64,000 nucleotides of DNA, taken from Pseudarthrobacter sulfonivorans (GTDB taxonomy: Bacteria; Actinomycetota; Actinomycetes; Actinomycetales; Micrococcaceae). Within the stretch, counting starts at the first letter, position 1; each line of letters starts with the position of its first letter. This document shows, piece after piece, positions 8,778-17,116 of this stretch. The position numbers and the translations under genes are program-made. The notes under the pieces were generated by a model. The model was not told the DNA's origin, did not search any database, and was given only the letters and a program-made list of their open reading frames with translations. The stretch spans positions 431,061 through 495,060 of the forward strand of contig NZ_JACXBW010000001.1 of the NCBI RefSeq assembly GCF_014712225.1, given 5' to 3'.

Positions 8778-8910
8778 ACGCTCTCTCACTTAACGTCGGT
8801 TTTTCGTTGACGCTCTCTCACTCAACGCAGGAAAGCTGCAAGCGCTCTCTCACTCTCTTTAGGAAAGTGAGAGAGCGTCCGGGAAAAACCCGCATTAAGT
8901 GAGAGAGCGT
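8778..8910. repeat. Intergenic palindromic cluster, family B, copy 1
   Basis: Three forward copies of (A/G)CGCTCTCTCAC (8778, 8810, 8842) are followed by two inverted copies GTGAGAGAGCGT (8867, 8899). Forward copies are spaced 32 bp apart, as are the inverted ones, so several alternative hairpins are possible. The string AAAAACCCGCATTAAGTG before the last copy recurs in the copy at 11381-11492. The cluster fills most of the 360 bp gap between the divergent pta and MFS genes. Confidence 0.8.
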
Positions 8911-8947
8911 CGCAACGGGGGGGTGCCGAAACTCCCTGTGGAAGCCC

Positions 8948-8986
8948 TTGGCAACAAGTTGCAACTTTGTCGCAACCGATTGCCAA
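8948..8986. promoter_or_regulatory. Candidate operator with phased GCAAC repeats upstream of the MFS transporter
   Basis: GCAAC occurs at 8951, 8961 and 8972, about one helical turn apart. The central copy is part of the perfect palindrome AAGTTGCAACTT, and the block is bounded by TTGGCAA and its complement TTGCCAA. It overlaps the probable -35 region, the usual place for repressor binding. The regulator is not identifiable from the window. Confidence 0.5.
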
Positions 8987-9007
8987 AAGCTTGTTTCCTC
9001 CTATACG
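8980..9007 (+). promoter_or_regulatory. Putative sigma70-type promoter for the MFS transporter
   Basis: TTGCCA (8980-8985) and TATACG (9002-9007) are separated by 16 bp and lie about 50 bp upstream of the transporter ATG. This is a fair match to the housekeeping consensus; it was assigned by eye only. Confidence 0.4.
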
Positions 9008-9058
9008 GTGGTACCGCGTCGACGGAGCTGTGGGCGCCGTCTCAGAACAGGAAAAGCA

Positions 9059-10411
9059 ATGACGCAAAGCCCCTTGCCTACGGGCGCAAAGACACACGGT
9101 GCCGTTTACCCGGCCGCCGCCAATAAGACCGAACTGCGCCGCGCAGGCTGGGCGGGCTTCATCGGCACCGTCCTGGAAAACTACGACATGGTTGTTTACG
9201 GTGTTGGCACTGCCATCATCTTCAACACCCTGTTCTTCCCCAATGTCTCCCCCGCAATCGGCTTCATCGCAAGCTTCGGAGCTTACGCCGTCGGCTTCAT
9301 CGCGCGGCCCATGGGCGGCCTGTTCTTCTCCCGCTACGGCGACAAGATCGGCCGCAAGTTTGTCCTCGTGGCCACGCTGGCCCTGATGGGAACCGCCACC
9401 TTCGCCATGGGCCTGCTGCCCACCTACGAATCCGTGGGCATCCTCGCCCCGATCCTGCTGACCGTGCTGCGCTTCATCCAGGGCTTCGGCGCCGGCGCCG
9501 AAATGGCCAGCGCCGTGGTGCTGCTCGCCGAGTTTGCTCCCAAGGGCAAACGCGGAGCCATGACGTCCCTCGTCTGGGCGGGTGCCGCCGTCGGCTCCGT
9601 CTTGGGTTCCGGCGCCTGGATCCTGGTCCAGATGTTGCCGCGTGAAGACCTCGAGTCCTGGGGCTGGCGCCTGGTGTTCCTGTCCAGCGCCCTGGTGACG
9701 GTGGCGGCCTACCTGATCCGCCGCAACATGAAGGAATCCCCGGTCTTCTCCGAACTGAAGAAGGAGCACGTGGAGGCCGCTTCCCCGGTTTCGGAAGTGC
9801 TCAAGAAGGGCCGCCGTCCGCTGCGCCAGGTCTTCCTCATCAACATGGGCACGCACGCCCACTCCTACATCTACCAGGCGTTCCTGGGCACCTTCCTGAT
9901 CTCCGTGGTCAACATCGATAAAGCCCTCATCCCCCAGATGCTGGCCATGGGCGGCCTGTTCGCCATTCCGGCAGCACTGATCGCCGGACGCGCCACGGAC
10001 CGCTGGGGCCGGAAGCCGGTGAACGTCTTTATCCTCGCGTTCCTCTTCCTGTTCTCCTTCCCCGCGTTCTGGCTCAGCAGCACGGGCAACGTCTGGCTGA
10101 TCGCACTCGTATATGCCGTGGGCTTCACCTTCGCCGTCGAGGGCGGCATCGCGGCCCAGTCGGCCATGTATGCCGAACTGTTCGGCTCCAAGTACCGCTA
10201 CGCCGGCGTGGCGATCGCCCGCGAGTTCTCCGCCATCTTCGGCGGCGGCATCGCACCCATCATCTGCTCCGCCCTGCTGGCATGGGCCACTAATTCCTAC
10301 TGGCCCATCGCCGTCTACATGATGATCATCGTCGGCATCTCGCTGTTCCAGGCGATCAAGGCACCCGAGACCAGGGACCGCGACCTCACGCTGGAGGAAA
10401 ACGCCAGCTAA
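9059..10411 (+). CDS. MFS transporter, metabolite:H+ symporter (MHS) type
   Basis: 450 residues with about 12 hydrophobic helices. The first helix region, GFIGTVLENYDMVVYGVGTA, and the loop RPMGGLFFSRYGDKIGRK are hallmarks of the MHS group, which imports carboxylates such as shikimate, proline/citrate, alpha-ketoglutarate or aromatic acids by proton symport. The substrate cannot be assigned. ATG 9059 follows AGGAAAAGCA; a longer in-frame reading upstream has no ribosome site and would extend into the operator region. The gene has its own promoter-like region and a strong terminator, so it is probably monocistronic. Confidence 0.9.
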   Translation: MTQSPLPTGAKTHGAVYPAAANKTELRRAGWAGFIGTVLENYDMVVYGVGTAIIFNTLFFPNVSPAIGFIASFGAYAVGFIARPMGGLFFSRYGDKIGRKFVLVATLALMGTATFAMGLLPTYESVGILAPILLTVLRFIQGFGAGAEMASAVVLLAEFAPKGKRGAMTSLVWAGAAVGSVLGSGAWILVQMLPREDLESWGWRLVFLSSALVTVAAYLIRRNMKESPVFSELKKEHVEAASPVSEVLKKGRRPLRQVFLINMGTHAHSYIYQAFLGTFLISVVNIDKALIPQMLAMGGLFAIPAALIAGRATDRWGRKPVNVFILAFLFLFSFPAFWLSSTGNVWLIALVYAVGFTFAVEGGIAAQSAMYAELFGSKYRYAGVAIAREFSAIFGGGIAPIICSALLAWATNSYWPIAVYMMIIVGISLFQAIKAPETRDRDLTLEENAS

Positions 10412-10426
10412 CCGCGCTCCGTCACG

Positions 10427-10469
10427 AAGCGGCGGACCACCCCGGGGGTGGTCCGCCGCTTTTGTTTTG
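10427..10469 (+). terminator. Rho-independent terminator after the MFS transporter
   Basis: A 15 bp GC-rich stem, AAGCGGCGGACCACC pairing with its exact complement, is followed by TTTTGTTTTG. It starts 15 bases after the stop codon. Confidence 0.9.
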
Positions 10470-10532
10470 TCTCCGACCACATGGGACTACGGTGGAAGGA
10501 CAGAGCCAGCCACAACCGAAGGAAGGCCAGTT

Positions 10533-10820
10533 ATGAGCGACCAGAAAGAGCCGGATCCCGGATTCATCATTCCCGACCCCTCCACCCTCCGGGAGGACAG
10601 CCCCGGCGACGTCGGTGACGAGGCAAACGTCATCCGCTTCAGCGAAGAGCAGGCGCTCATCGAGGAACAGCTGCACGGCATCCGCCCGGACACCTACAGC
10701 GTCCCGCGCGGCGGACCCACCATGGAGGAAGCGCGCGGAAACATGGACTTGACCGACACCGGCACCGGCCGGTCGGATGACAGCAGCGACGACGGCCTCC
10801 ACGGCGGCGCGGAAGCCTGA
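10533..10820 (+). CDS. Small acidic hypothetical protein
   Basis: 95 residues, acidic and hydrophilic, with the central pattern EEQALIEEQLHGIRPDTYSV and a Gly/Asp/Ser-rich tail. It starts at ATG 10533 behind GAAGGAAGG. There is no membrane segment or catalytic motif. Such short proteins are common in Arthrobacter and related genera, without known function. It is separated from the transporter by a strong terminator and converges on the VOC gene. Confidence 0.72.
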   Translation: MSDQKEPDPGFIIPDPSTLREDSPGDVGDEANVIRFSEEQALIEEQLHGIRPDTYSVPRGGPTMEEARGNMDLTDTGTGRSDDSSDDGLHGGAEA

Positions 10821-10888
10821 GGACGCCTGCCCCCGCAGGCTGTTTTCGGGGCTGGCTTAGTTTTAGCGGGCTGGCTTAATTGACCGCC

Positions 10889-11296
10889 TCAGAGCTGGTA
10901 GTCGGCCTGGGCTCCCAAGGTTTCGTGGACGCAGAGGATGTTGTGCTCCGTGTCCATGAACCAGGCGCACTTCTCGGAGTCCGTGGTGCAGATATGGTTT
11001 TCGGTCCTCAGGTTGGGCAGGTCGTAATCTTGGAACCGGACGCCCCGGGCCTCCATGTCCTGCACAACGCGCTCAATATCGCGCACCTCGAAACTGAGGG
11101 CGGTGTGCTCGGAGTGTTTTCCATCCGAGACTGGCTTCAGCTGCAGCATCGGGCCGCCGTCGGCACCGAGCAACTCGCTTCCATCCTCTGTCATTCCGCG
11201 GCGCGGCAGGCCCAGTTTTTCTGTGTAAAAACTGTGGGCGCGCGCTACGTCATCAACGGGCAGGATGGTTGTGGCTGTGTTCAGGGCTAGGTTCAT
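10889..11296 (-). CDS. VOC-superfamily (glyoxalase/bleomycin-resistance fold) protein
   Basis: 135 residues with a paired beta-alpha-beta-beta-beta layout: ATTILPVDDVARAHSFYTEK at the start is the classic VOC opening, and FMDTEHNILCVHE near the end contains the usual final metal-ligand strand. VOC members include glyoxalases, dioxygenases and antibiotic-binding proteins; nothing here fixes the substrate. The ATG at 11296 has an excellent AGGAGG site. It lies between a convergent small acidic gene and a family B palindrome. Confidence 0.85.
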   Translation of the reverse strand: MNLALNTATTILPVDDVARAHSFYTEKLGLPRRGMTEDGSELLGADGGPMLQLKPVSDGKHSEHTALSFEVRDIERVVQDMEARGVRFQDYDLPNLRTENHICTTDSEKCAWFMDTEHNILCVHETLGAQADYQL

Positions 11297-11380
11297 TTCG
11301 CCACCTCCTACGGGGAAAATCTTACGCCTGGCCGCCCCGGAAAGACCCGCCCCGACCCCCTGTACCCCTCCCCATATCAG

Positions 11381-11492
11381 ACGCTCTCTCACTTGATGTA
11401 GGTTTCTGGCCATCCCTCTCTCACATCCCCCGGCGAGCAGAGGCCGGAGTGGTAGAGGGTTCCGAAAAAACCCGCATTAAGTGAGAGAGCGT
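11381..11492. repeat. Intergenic palindromic cluster, family B, copy 2
   Basis: ACGCTCTCTCAC (11381-11392), a partial forward copy around 11414-11424, and the inverted GTGAGAGAGCGT (11481-11492) preceded by AAAAACCCGCATTAA, as in copy 1. It overlaps the 3' end of the serine protease gene, whose last codons and stop (RSLT then TAA) come from the repeat. Confidence 0.78.
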
Positions 11493-13678
11493 CCCGGGGT
11501 TGGGGCGGGGGGCTGCCGCTTCCGCCGCCGGAGCACCGCGAGCAACACACCGCCGACCGCGAGCGCCGCTGCCGCAAGGCCTGCCGCCAGGAAGAGCCCG
11601 GACGCGCCGGTTTTGGCCAGAGCTGTGGGGGGCTCGTCTGCGAGCGGACGTACGACGACGGCGGCGCCAGTCGCGGGGGCCGGCGCACCGTTCGCGGCGG
11701 TCACCTGAGCCGGAGTTTCGGCGGGCGGTGAGGCTGCGGGCGGGGCGGCGGGCTGTACGGCGGGCGGGGTGACCGGAGCCGGAGCCGCCACCGGCGGTAC
11801 TGCGGCGAACTCGAACGCGACAGGTCCCGAGGCGCTGAAACCGTTCACCGTTTCGGCCGTGAAGTTCAGGCGCCCGGATCCGGCGGGGGCCGTAAACGAC
11901 CACGCCCCGTCGCCGTCCACGGGCACTTCAAAGGGCGCTTCCCCTGCCAACGTGACCTTGACTGTGGAGCCGGCCGCGACTGCCGAGGCCGGCGCCGCGG
12001 CAACCGTACCTGTGATGGTCTGGCCGGCGTCGAACGTTGCACCCGTGGCGGGCGCGGTGACGGACGGCTTGTTGAGGAAGAGATCCAGCTGGACTCCGCC
12101 GGGGATGCTGGCGAGGGAGTCCTCGAGGGTGGCTGCAATGGCCCGCGTCTGCACGCCGTTGAGAATTTCCGCTCCGGTGTGCGTCCCCACCGCATAGTTG
12201 CCGCTGATCCAGGGGCCGCCTGAATCACCGCCCGCCGACGTTACGGACGTTGAGTCGAAGGCCCGGACTGGACGCAGGTCGTTGTCATAGTCCGGCGGCG
12301 CGCTCTTTGACCCGGGCATCATCAGGATCGCAATGGAATCGATGAAGCCACACTTCCACCCTGTGGTCCGTCCCGACCGGCACACGGGTCCGCCCAGCAC
12401 GGGCGCGGCGGCCCCCACAATCTTGACGGGTTCCGGAGTCTCTGCATCGTCCCAGGTTGTGGCGGCCGGCTGAAGATTGAGGCCCGGGCTAATGTCCGTG
12501 ATGACCGCAATGTCGGTGCCGACTGGAGATCCGTCCGCTGTTGCCGCCGCGTTGTTCAGGCCGCCGAACTGGCTGAACCCAAAATTGCCGAGCGGGGCCA
12601 GCGGAGGCAACGGCCACGGGGTGGGAGTAGCGCTCCCACTGGCCGGAGCCCAGCCGAGCGGCTCAAGGCCGGCGGCCTTCGCCGAACCGTCCTGAGTGCA
12701 GTGCCCGGCTGTCAGGATCAGCGGAAGTCCCGTGGGGTCAAACGCGCTGAATCCTGTGGAGCACCGGAGCATGTTGTCCACGAAGAATCCTTGGCCGCCG
12801 AAAATGTCGTCCTCGGTTTTGACGGCCGCGCCCTTCTCCAGTTGGACATTCGCGTAGCGGGACACGAACTGTGCAGGTGTCAGCTTGCCGGCAGCGGCCG
12901 ATTCGCTTGCGGTCGCCTGCGCGGTGAGCTGTCCGCTCACGGTCACGGGGACGTCGGCTTCCGCAGTGTTCACGGAACCGGTGCGGATCACAAAATGCCC
13001 GGCAGTGTAGGCAACGGCCTGCAGGCCCCGGGTCCCAACGTCACTGACGTAGGCCTGGAACAGTTGATCAATATCGTGCGCCACCAACTCCGGTGCGGAG
13101 GCAGCGGGCTGGACCTCGGCGGCGCCGGAGGTGGCACCTGGCTCGGCGGCGGGCGAGGCGGCCGTGGGTTCGGGCGTCCGGGAGGACTGCGCAGGCGGTT
13201 CAACCGTTGACGGCGCCACCAGCACAAAATTTGCAGGGCCGGGCTGGTTCAGCTCAGCGACTTTGGCCTGGAGGGCCGGGCCCGCACCTTGAACCAGGAT
13301 TTTGCCGTTCTTCAGGCTGACGCCCACAAAGCCAGGAAGCCCCTGCAGGGTATCGAGGGCGCCGGCAGCCTGCCGGCCAAGCTCCCCGGCGGCGTTGAAT
13401 TCCGCAACGCTCATGCCCAGATCACGAAGCACCGCCTCCGAAAGACCTGCCTCGGATGGCCCGGTTGAAGGACGCGCAGCTGTTGAAGGACGCGCAGCTG
13501 TAGGAACGTCGACTGCCTGACTGGCAACACCGCTCGCGGGAAGCTCCTTCGACCCCGAGAGACCCCAGGCTGCGCTTTCCGTATGGACAGCTCCCGGGCC
13601 GGCCACGGCCGGGACTACACCGAGTCCCAGCGCCAAAGCCATGCCGGCTACTGTCCCTGCGGCAAAAACTCGTTTCAT
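11477..13678 (-). CDS. Secreted, wall-anchored S1-family serine protease with LAxTG sorting signal
   Basis: 733 residues. A signal peptide (MKRVFAAGTVAGMALALGLG, cleavage near AVA) is followed by an alpha-lytic-type pro-region. The trypsin-like domain has His in LTAGHCTQDG, Asp in GTDIAVITD and Ser in GDSGGPW. An Ig-like domain (about 535-625), a Pro/Ala-rich linker, and a C-terminal LAKTG motif with hydrophobic helix and RRRKRQ tail follow. LAxTG is the substrate motif reported for class E sortases of high-GC actinobacteria. No sortase gene is in the window. ATG 13678 gives the proper signal peptide. The last residues RSLT are repeat-derived. Confidence 0.92.
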   Translation of the reverse strand: MKRVFAAGTVAGMALALGLGVVPAVAGPGAVHTESAAWGLSGSKELPASGVASQAVDVPTAARPSTAARPSTGPSEAGLSEAVLRDLGMSVAEFNAAGELGRQAAGALDTLQGLPGFVGVSLKNGKILVQGAGPALQAKVAELNQPGPANFVLVAPSTVEPPAQSSRTPEPTAASPAAEPGATSGAAEVQPAASAPELVAHDIDQLFQAYVSDVGTRGLQAVAYTAGHFVIRTGSVNTAEADVPVTVSGQLTAQATASESAAAGKLTPAQFVSRYANVQLEKGAAVKTEDDIFGGQGFFVDNMLRCSTGFSAFDPTGLPLILTAGHCTQDGSAKAAGLEPLGWAPASGSATPTPWPLPPLAPLGNFGFSQFGGLNNAAATADGSPVGTDIAVITDISPGLNLQPAATTWDDAETPEPVKIVGAAAPVLGGPVCRSGRTTGWKCGFIDSIAILMMPGSKSAPPDYDNDLRPVRAFDSTSVTSAGGDSGGPWISGNYAVGTHTGAEILNGVQTRAIAATLEDSLASIPGGVQLDLFLNKPSVTAPATGATFDAGQTITGTVAAAPASAVAAGSTVKVTLAGEAPFEVPVDGDGAWSFTAPAGSGRLNFTAETVNGFSASGPVAFEFAAVPPVAAPAPVTPPAVQPAAPPAASPPAETPAQVTAANGAPAPATGAAVVVRPLADEPPTALAKTGASGLFLAAGLAAAALAVGGVLLAVLRRRKRQPPAPTPGRSLT

Positions 13679-13775
13679 TCGGATAGCCGTTCCGCTCAAG
13701 TACGCCAAATTCCGCCCGCGAGTGGTAACCCCTCCCCACGCGCATCGCCACCACGTGCAACACTGGCCACGTACG

Positions 13776-14489
13776 TCACAAGGGTACCCGGCCTGCAGCG
13801 AGACGCTGAATGTCGGCGATCTCTTCAGCAGTCAGTCCGTTCTCCTGCAGGAACGCCCGGGTATCCAGTTCCCTGACGAACTTCACCACCGTCCGGCCGC
13901 GCACTTCCAGCAGGGGCGCCAGTTCGGCGTCGGCGAGGTACCGTTCCCGTGCGTGCGGAGGCCCGTGCGTCCGGTAACGCCCGTTGATGCCGCGGGCGGC
14001 CTTTGAGTAGCCGTCAGCGATGAGCTGGTCGGAGTGGCCGGCGAGATCCTGGATCATGGCCGCCACCAATCCGCTGCGGTCCCGGCCTGCCGCGCAGTGA
14101 ATGACGACGGCGCCCGTTGCGGCAGCCACCGCGCGGAAAACCGCAACAAGTTTCTTCGGATACAGCCTGACATTATGCAGATAATGGGCGGGATCGTTGA
14201 GGTAAGGACCGCACACGGCAGTGAACCGCGGATCGTCGGGCTCTTCGGTGGGGGCTATGACGATGTTCACGCCCGACCATGCGTGGTCAGGCACAACAGG
14301 GTCCGTGTCCCGGCGCAGCGCCTCGCGGGGGTGACGCAGATCCACCACGGTGCGGATGCCGTCGTCGTACGCCTGCTGCCACCCCGTTTCGGTGAGCCAT
14401 TCGCGCCGCCCCATGCGGTAGACGCCGCCGGCGACGTGCCAGGCATTAACGGCTCCGTCCCACCCGACGGCACACCCTTGTTTGTCCAC
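13776..14489 (-). CDS. Tyrosine/serine phosphatase (Y_phosphatase3-like)
   Basis: About 237 residues. The phosphate loop HCAAGRDRSG (CX5R-S) is the catalytic signature of dual-specificity or tyrosine phosphatases, and WHVAGGVYRMG plus RTVVDLRHPRE near the N-terminus match the usual PF13350 architecture (N-x-R-D/x-G-x, then T-V-x-D-L-R). The Cys in HCAAG is the nucleophile. The first in-frame start is TTG 14495; GTG 14489 is two codons later and is my choice, but neither has a clear ribosome site. The substrate is unknown. It is a single gene divergent from the SGNH hydrolase. Confidence 0.87.
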   Translation of the reverse strand: MDKQGCAVGWDGAVNAWHVAGGVYRMGRREWLTETGWQQAYDDGIRTVVDLRHPREALRRDTDPVVPDHAWSGVNIVIAPTEEPDDPRFTAVCGPYLNDPAHYLHNVRLYPKKLVAVFRAVAAATGAVVIHCAAGRDRSGLVAAMIQDLAGHSDQLIADGYSKAARGINGRYRTHGPPHARERYLADAELAPLLEVRGRTVVKFVRELDTRAFLQENGLTAEEIADIQRLAAGRVPL

Positions 14490-14662
14490 GCGCAAAGCTA
14501 ATCACAAAGCCGCTCCCGGCTGCACGCGGGTGGCAGTATTCACGCGTGACCGGAAAGGGGAAATCGAGTACCCCAACTCAGTGACGGGCGCCTGCTTGGG
14601 GCGTACGGTGACACTACGCGCCTGCGCAGCATTGTTACGGTGATCAGAAAAAGGGGAATCCG

Positions 14663-15517
14663 ATGGCAACGACAACAGTACGACGGCGGTGCTCGGCTTT
14701 TGCAGCCGGCCTCGCCACTCTGGCGATGACCCTGAGTCTCGCGGCTCCTGCCCAGGCGATAGACAAATACGACTACTACGTGGCCCTGGGCGACTCCTAC
14801 GCCGCCGGGCAGGGTGCGGGACCGTACTTGGGCACGGACCGTTGTTTCCGCAGTGACAACGCCTACTCCGAACTCGCGGATGCACTCAAAACGGTGAAGG
14901 TCACCACGAACGCGGCTTGCAGCGGTAGAACGACGCAGAAGGTCGTGGAAGAGCAGCTCGGCCAGCTGAACAGGAAGACCGAACTCGTTACCATCACCGC
15001 TGGTGGCAACAACCTCGCATTTGGGACAATCACCAGCTCCTGCCTCACCGCCATCTTCGATTCCAGCAACCCCGTCGCACCTCAGGTCTGTGCAGAGTCC
15101 GTCGCAACCGCCTACGCCCTCATTGGCGATGGCAGAGGAACTCTTTACAACGACGTGAAGGCGATGATTAAAAGCGTGAAGTCCGCCGCACCCAACGCCA
15201 AAATTGTGGTGACCGGCTACCCCTACCTCTTCGAACCGCTGACCTCCGATCCAACCGATTCCCTGTCCATGTTCAGGGGCCAGGCCACTCAGTTGGCGTA
15301 CGGTCTGAATGGATCCATCGCCAACGCCGCACTCGATACCAGGGTTCAATACGTCGACGTCAGAACTGCCTTCGCCGGCCATGGCGCCTTATCAACATCG
15401 GGCCTCCCCTGGATCAATTTCGACCTTGGCGACCCGGACAGCCTCCTGCACCCGAACGCTGAGGGCTATAAGGCGTACTTCGCAGCGCTGCGGGCTGCTG
15501 GGGCCTATACGCCTTAA
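14663..15517 (+). CDS. Secreted SGNH/GDSL-family hydrolase
   Basis: 284 residues. A signal peptide ending SLAAPAQA (about residue 31) precedes a complete SGNH domain: block I GDSYAAGQG with the Ser nucleophile, block III GGNNLAF, and block V LLHPNAEGY containing the catalytic Asp/His region. Conserved Cys pairs (CF, AC, SSC, QVC) suggest disulfides, as in Streptomyces-type secreted lipases/esterases. The likely role is extracellular ester hydrolysis; the substrate is unknown. ATG 14663 follows AAAAAGGGG. Its stop overlaps the convergent GNAT gene by 4 bases. Confidence 0.92.
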   Translation: MATTTVRRRCSAFAAGLATLAMTLSLAAPAQAIDKYDYYVALGDSYAAGQGAGPYLGTDRCFRSDNAYSELADALKTVKVTTNAACSGRTTQKVVEEQLGQLNRKTELVTITAGGNNLAFGTITSSCLTAIFDSSNPVAPQVCAESVATAYALIGDGRGTLYNDVKAMIKSVKSAAPNAKIVVTGYPYLFEPLTSDPTDSLSMFRGQATQLAYGLNGSIANAALDTRVQYVDVRTAFAGHGALSTSGLPWINFDLGDPDSLLHPNAEGYKAYFAALRAAGAYTP

Positions 15518-16122
15518 GGCCGTTTAGCCAGTCTGTGGTCAAGGCCGTTACGGACCATGGGCCACTCGTGTTCCAGGATGGAGAACACCACGGTGTCCCG
15601 GAGTACGCCGTCGCTGGTCCGGCGGTGGCTTCTCAGCACGCCGTCCTGCTTGGCGCCGAGCCTGGCGATGGCCTCCCGGGACTGCTGGTTCATCCAGTGC
15701 GTGCAGAATTCCACCGCCACGCAGCCGATTGTCTCGAAGGCGTGGCGCAACAGCAGCAGTTTCGAGTCCGGGTTGGTACCGGTGCCATGGACGGACGCGG
15801 CATTCCAGGTGTAGCCGATCTCCACGCGGGGTGTGGCGGCATCGAAATTGCAGTACGTGGTCATGCCGATAATCCGGCCCGGGCCCCCGGTGGCCGGATC
15901 AATGAGCCGGGTGGTGAACGGCAGCATGGACCCCTGCTCCTGCATCGCCAGCCTGCGGTCAATCTCCGCGGTCATCCCCTCCGGTCTGGGAACGGACGTG
16001 TACCAAAGATTCCACAGCTCACCATCGCGCGCTGCCGCCGCCAGCCCGTCGTGGTGCTCATAACTGAGCGGCTCAAGGATGACGTGCCGGCCGGTCAAGG
16101 TGATGGGTTCGAGAAAAGTCAC
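15514..16122 (-). CDS. GNAT-family N-acetyltransferase (RimJ/RimL type)
   Basis: 202 residues. It opens with ITLTGRHVILEPLSYEHHDG, the standard start of RimJ/RimL-type GNATs, and includes the VEIGYTWNAASVHGTGTNPD strand/loop that forms the acetyl-CoA pocket and the late FCTHWMNQQSREAIARLGAK helix. It transfers an acetyl group to an amine of a protein or small molecule, with an unknown target. It converges on the SGNH hydrolase with a 4 base overlap. Confidence 0.9.
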   Translation of the reverse strand: MTFLEPITLTGRHVILEPLSYEHHDGLAAAARDGELWNLWYTSVPRPEGMTAEIDRRLAMQEQGSMLPFTTRLIDPATGGPGRIIGMTTYCNFDAATPRVEIGYTWNAASVHGTGTNPDSKLLLLRHAFETIGCVAVEFCTHWMNQQSREAIARLGAKQDGVLRSHRRTSDGVLRDTVVFSILEHEWPMVRNGLDHRLAKRP

Positions 16123-16198
16123 AGCATCAGCCTAGGCCCGTCAACAGCTGGCAGTTAGTCTGGGGACACCACCAGGACGCCGAGCCGAGGGAGTTACC

Positions 16199-16432
16199 GT
16201 GACAGGACCTAACCCCGATCCGCAGGACGACAAGATCACCGGCCTGGAACCCGGCGGCGGTGTTCCACCGGGCGAGACACCGCCCGGTGAGGGTTCCGTG
16301 GCGGGAACGCATGAACCCGTGCTGAAGGGGTCCGGAAAAGGACAGCAGGTCTTCTGGATCGCGGCCATCGCCGGTGGCGTCCTGCTGTTCCTGCTGTTTT
16401 TCATCGGCTACATCGTGGGTTTCTTCGACTGA
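16199..16432 (+). CDS. DUF6480-like single-pass membrane protein
   Basis: 77 residues from GTG 16199. A Pro/Gly-rich N-terminus (PNPDPQDDKITGLEPGGGVP, then PPGETPPGEGS) is followed by one C-terminal transmembrane helix, FWIAAIAGGVLLFLLFFIGY. This order is the DUF6480 pattern that I know from actinobacterial small membrane proteins; the function is unknown. GAGGGAGTTACC precedes the start. It is a stand-alone gene convergent with the pentapeptide gene. Confidence 0.78.
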   Translation: MTGPNPDPQDDKITGLEPGGGVPPGETPPGEGSVAGTHEPVLKGSGKGQQVFWIAAIAGGVLLFLLFFIGYIVGFFD

Positions 16433-16453
16433 CCGGCTCTGGACCGGAAGCCG

Positions 16454-17116
16454 TTACACCACCCGGATACCCAGATGGCCGGCCAGGAGCGGGGACAGCA
16501 GGCTCAGCTGGTAGTCATCGATCACCAATCCGGCAAGGCTGCCCAGGCCGCTGATGGTCCGGAAATCGCTGCCGCGGAGGTCGAAGTCCTTCAACCGCGC
16601 CCCGGTGAGGTCCAGCGTTCCAATGGTGCAGTTCTTCAACACCACCCGCGTCCCGGCGGCGGACCCCAGGTCCAACTCATTGATGATGCAATCAGTGATC
16701 AGCACGTCGGTCAGCTTGGCACCCCGCAGGTTGAGGAAGTCCAGTTTGCCGCCGTCGATCCGCACGGACTGCATGCCGCTTTCATAGAGTTCGGCCGACC
16801 CAAGCCTGGGGTTGTTCAGGTGCACGTCACGCCACGTGGACCGCGCTGCCCGGAATACCGGCGCGTACAGCTCGGACAGGATGCAATCGCGGAAGCCTGC
16901 CCCGCGAAGCTGGGTGTCATTGAACGAGACGCCCTGGAAATCGCACTCAGCGAAGTCCGTACCGCTCAGTTCGAGACCGTCGGCAGCCACGCGGCTGTAC
17001 CGGACGCCGTCGTACTTTTCACCGCGCCGGAAATTCGGGGCGGCGTCATCGGTCAGGTCCTCCAGCCGGACCTCGGTGAGGCGGGGACCGACGACCTTGG
17101 GCAGCTTGGCCGCCAC
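16454..17116 (-). CDS. Pentapeptide-repeat protein
   Basis: 220 residues built of five-residue steps with Leu/Phe at the centre, for example LSGTDFAECDFQGVSFNDTQ, LRGAGFRDCILSE and DLTGARLKDFDLRG, which fold as a right-handed quadrilateral beta-helix. Some relatives mimic DNA and protect gyrase, but most have no known role, so no function is assigned. GTG 17116 overlaps the TAG of the upstream SRPBCC gene (TAGTG), indicating translational coupling. Confidence 0.88.
   Translation of the reverse strand: MAAKLPKVVGPRLTEVRLEDLTDDAAPNFRRGEKYDGVRYSRVAADGLELSGTDFAECDFQGVSFNDTQLRGAGFRDCILSELYAPVFRAARSTWRDVHLNNPRLGSAELYESGMQSVRIDGGKLDFLNLRGAKLTDVLITDCIINELDLGSAAGTRVVLKNCTIGTLDLTGARLKDFDLRGSDFRTISGLGSLAGLVIDDYQLSLLSPLLAGHLGIRVV

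Noticed and set aside
8822..10480. Long open frame (552 codons) on the minus strand across the MFS gene
   Set aside because: It is antisense to a clear transporter, has charge-rich repetitive composition typical of GC-rich shadow frames and has no domain.
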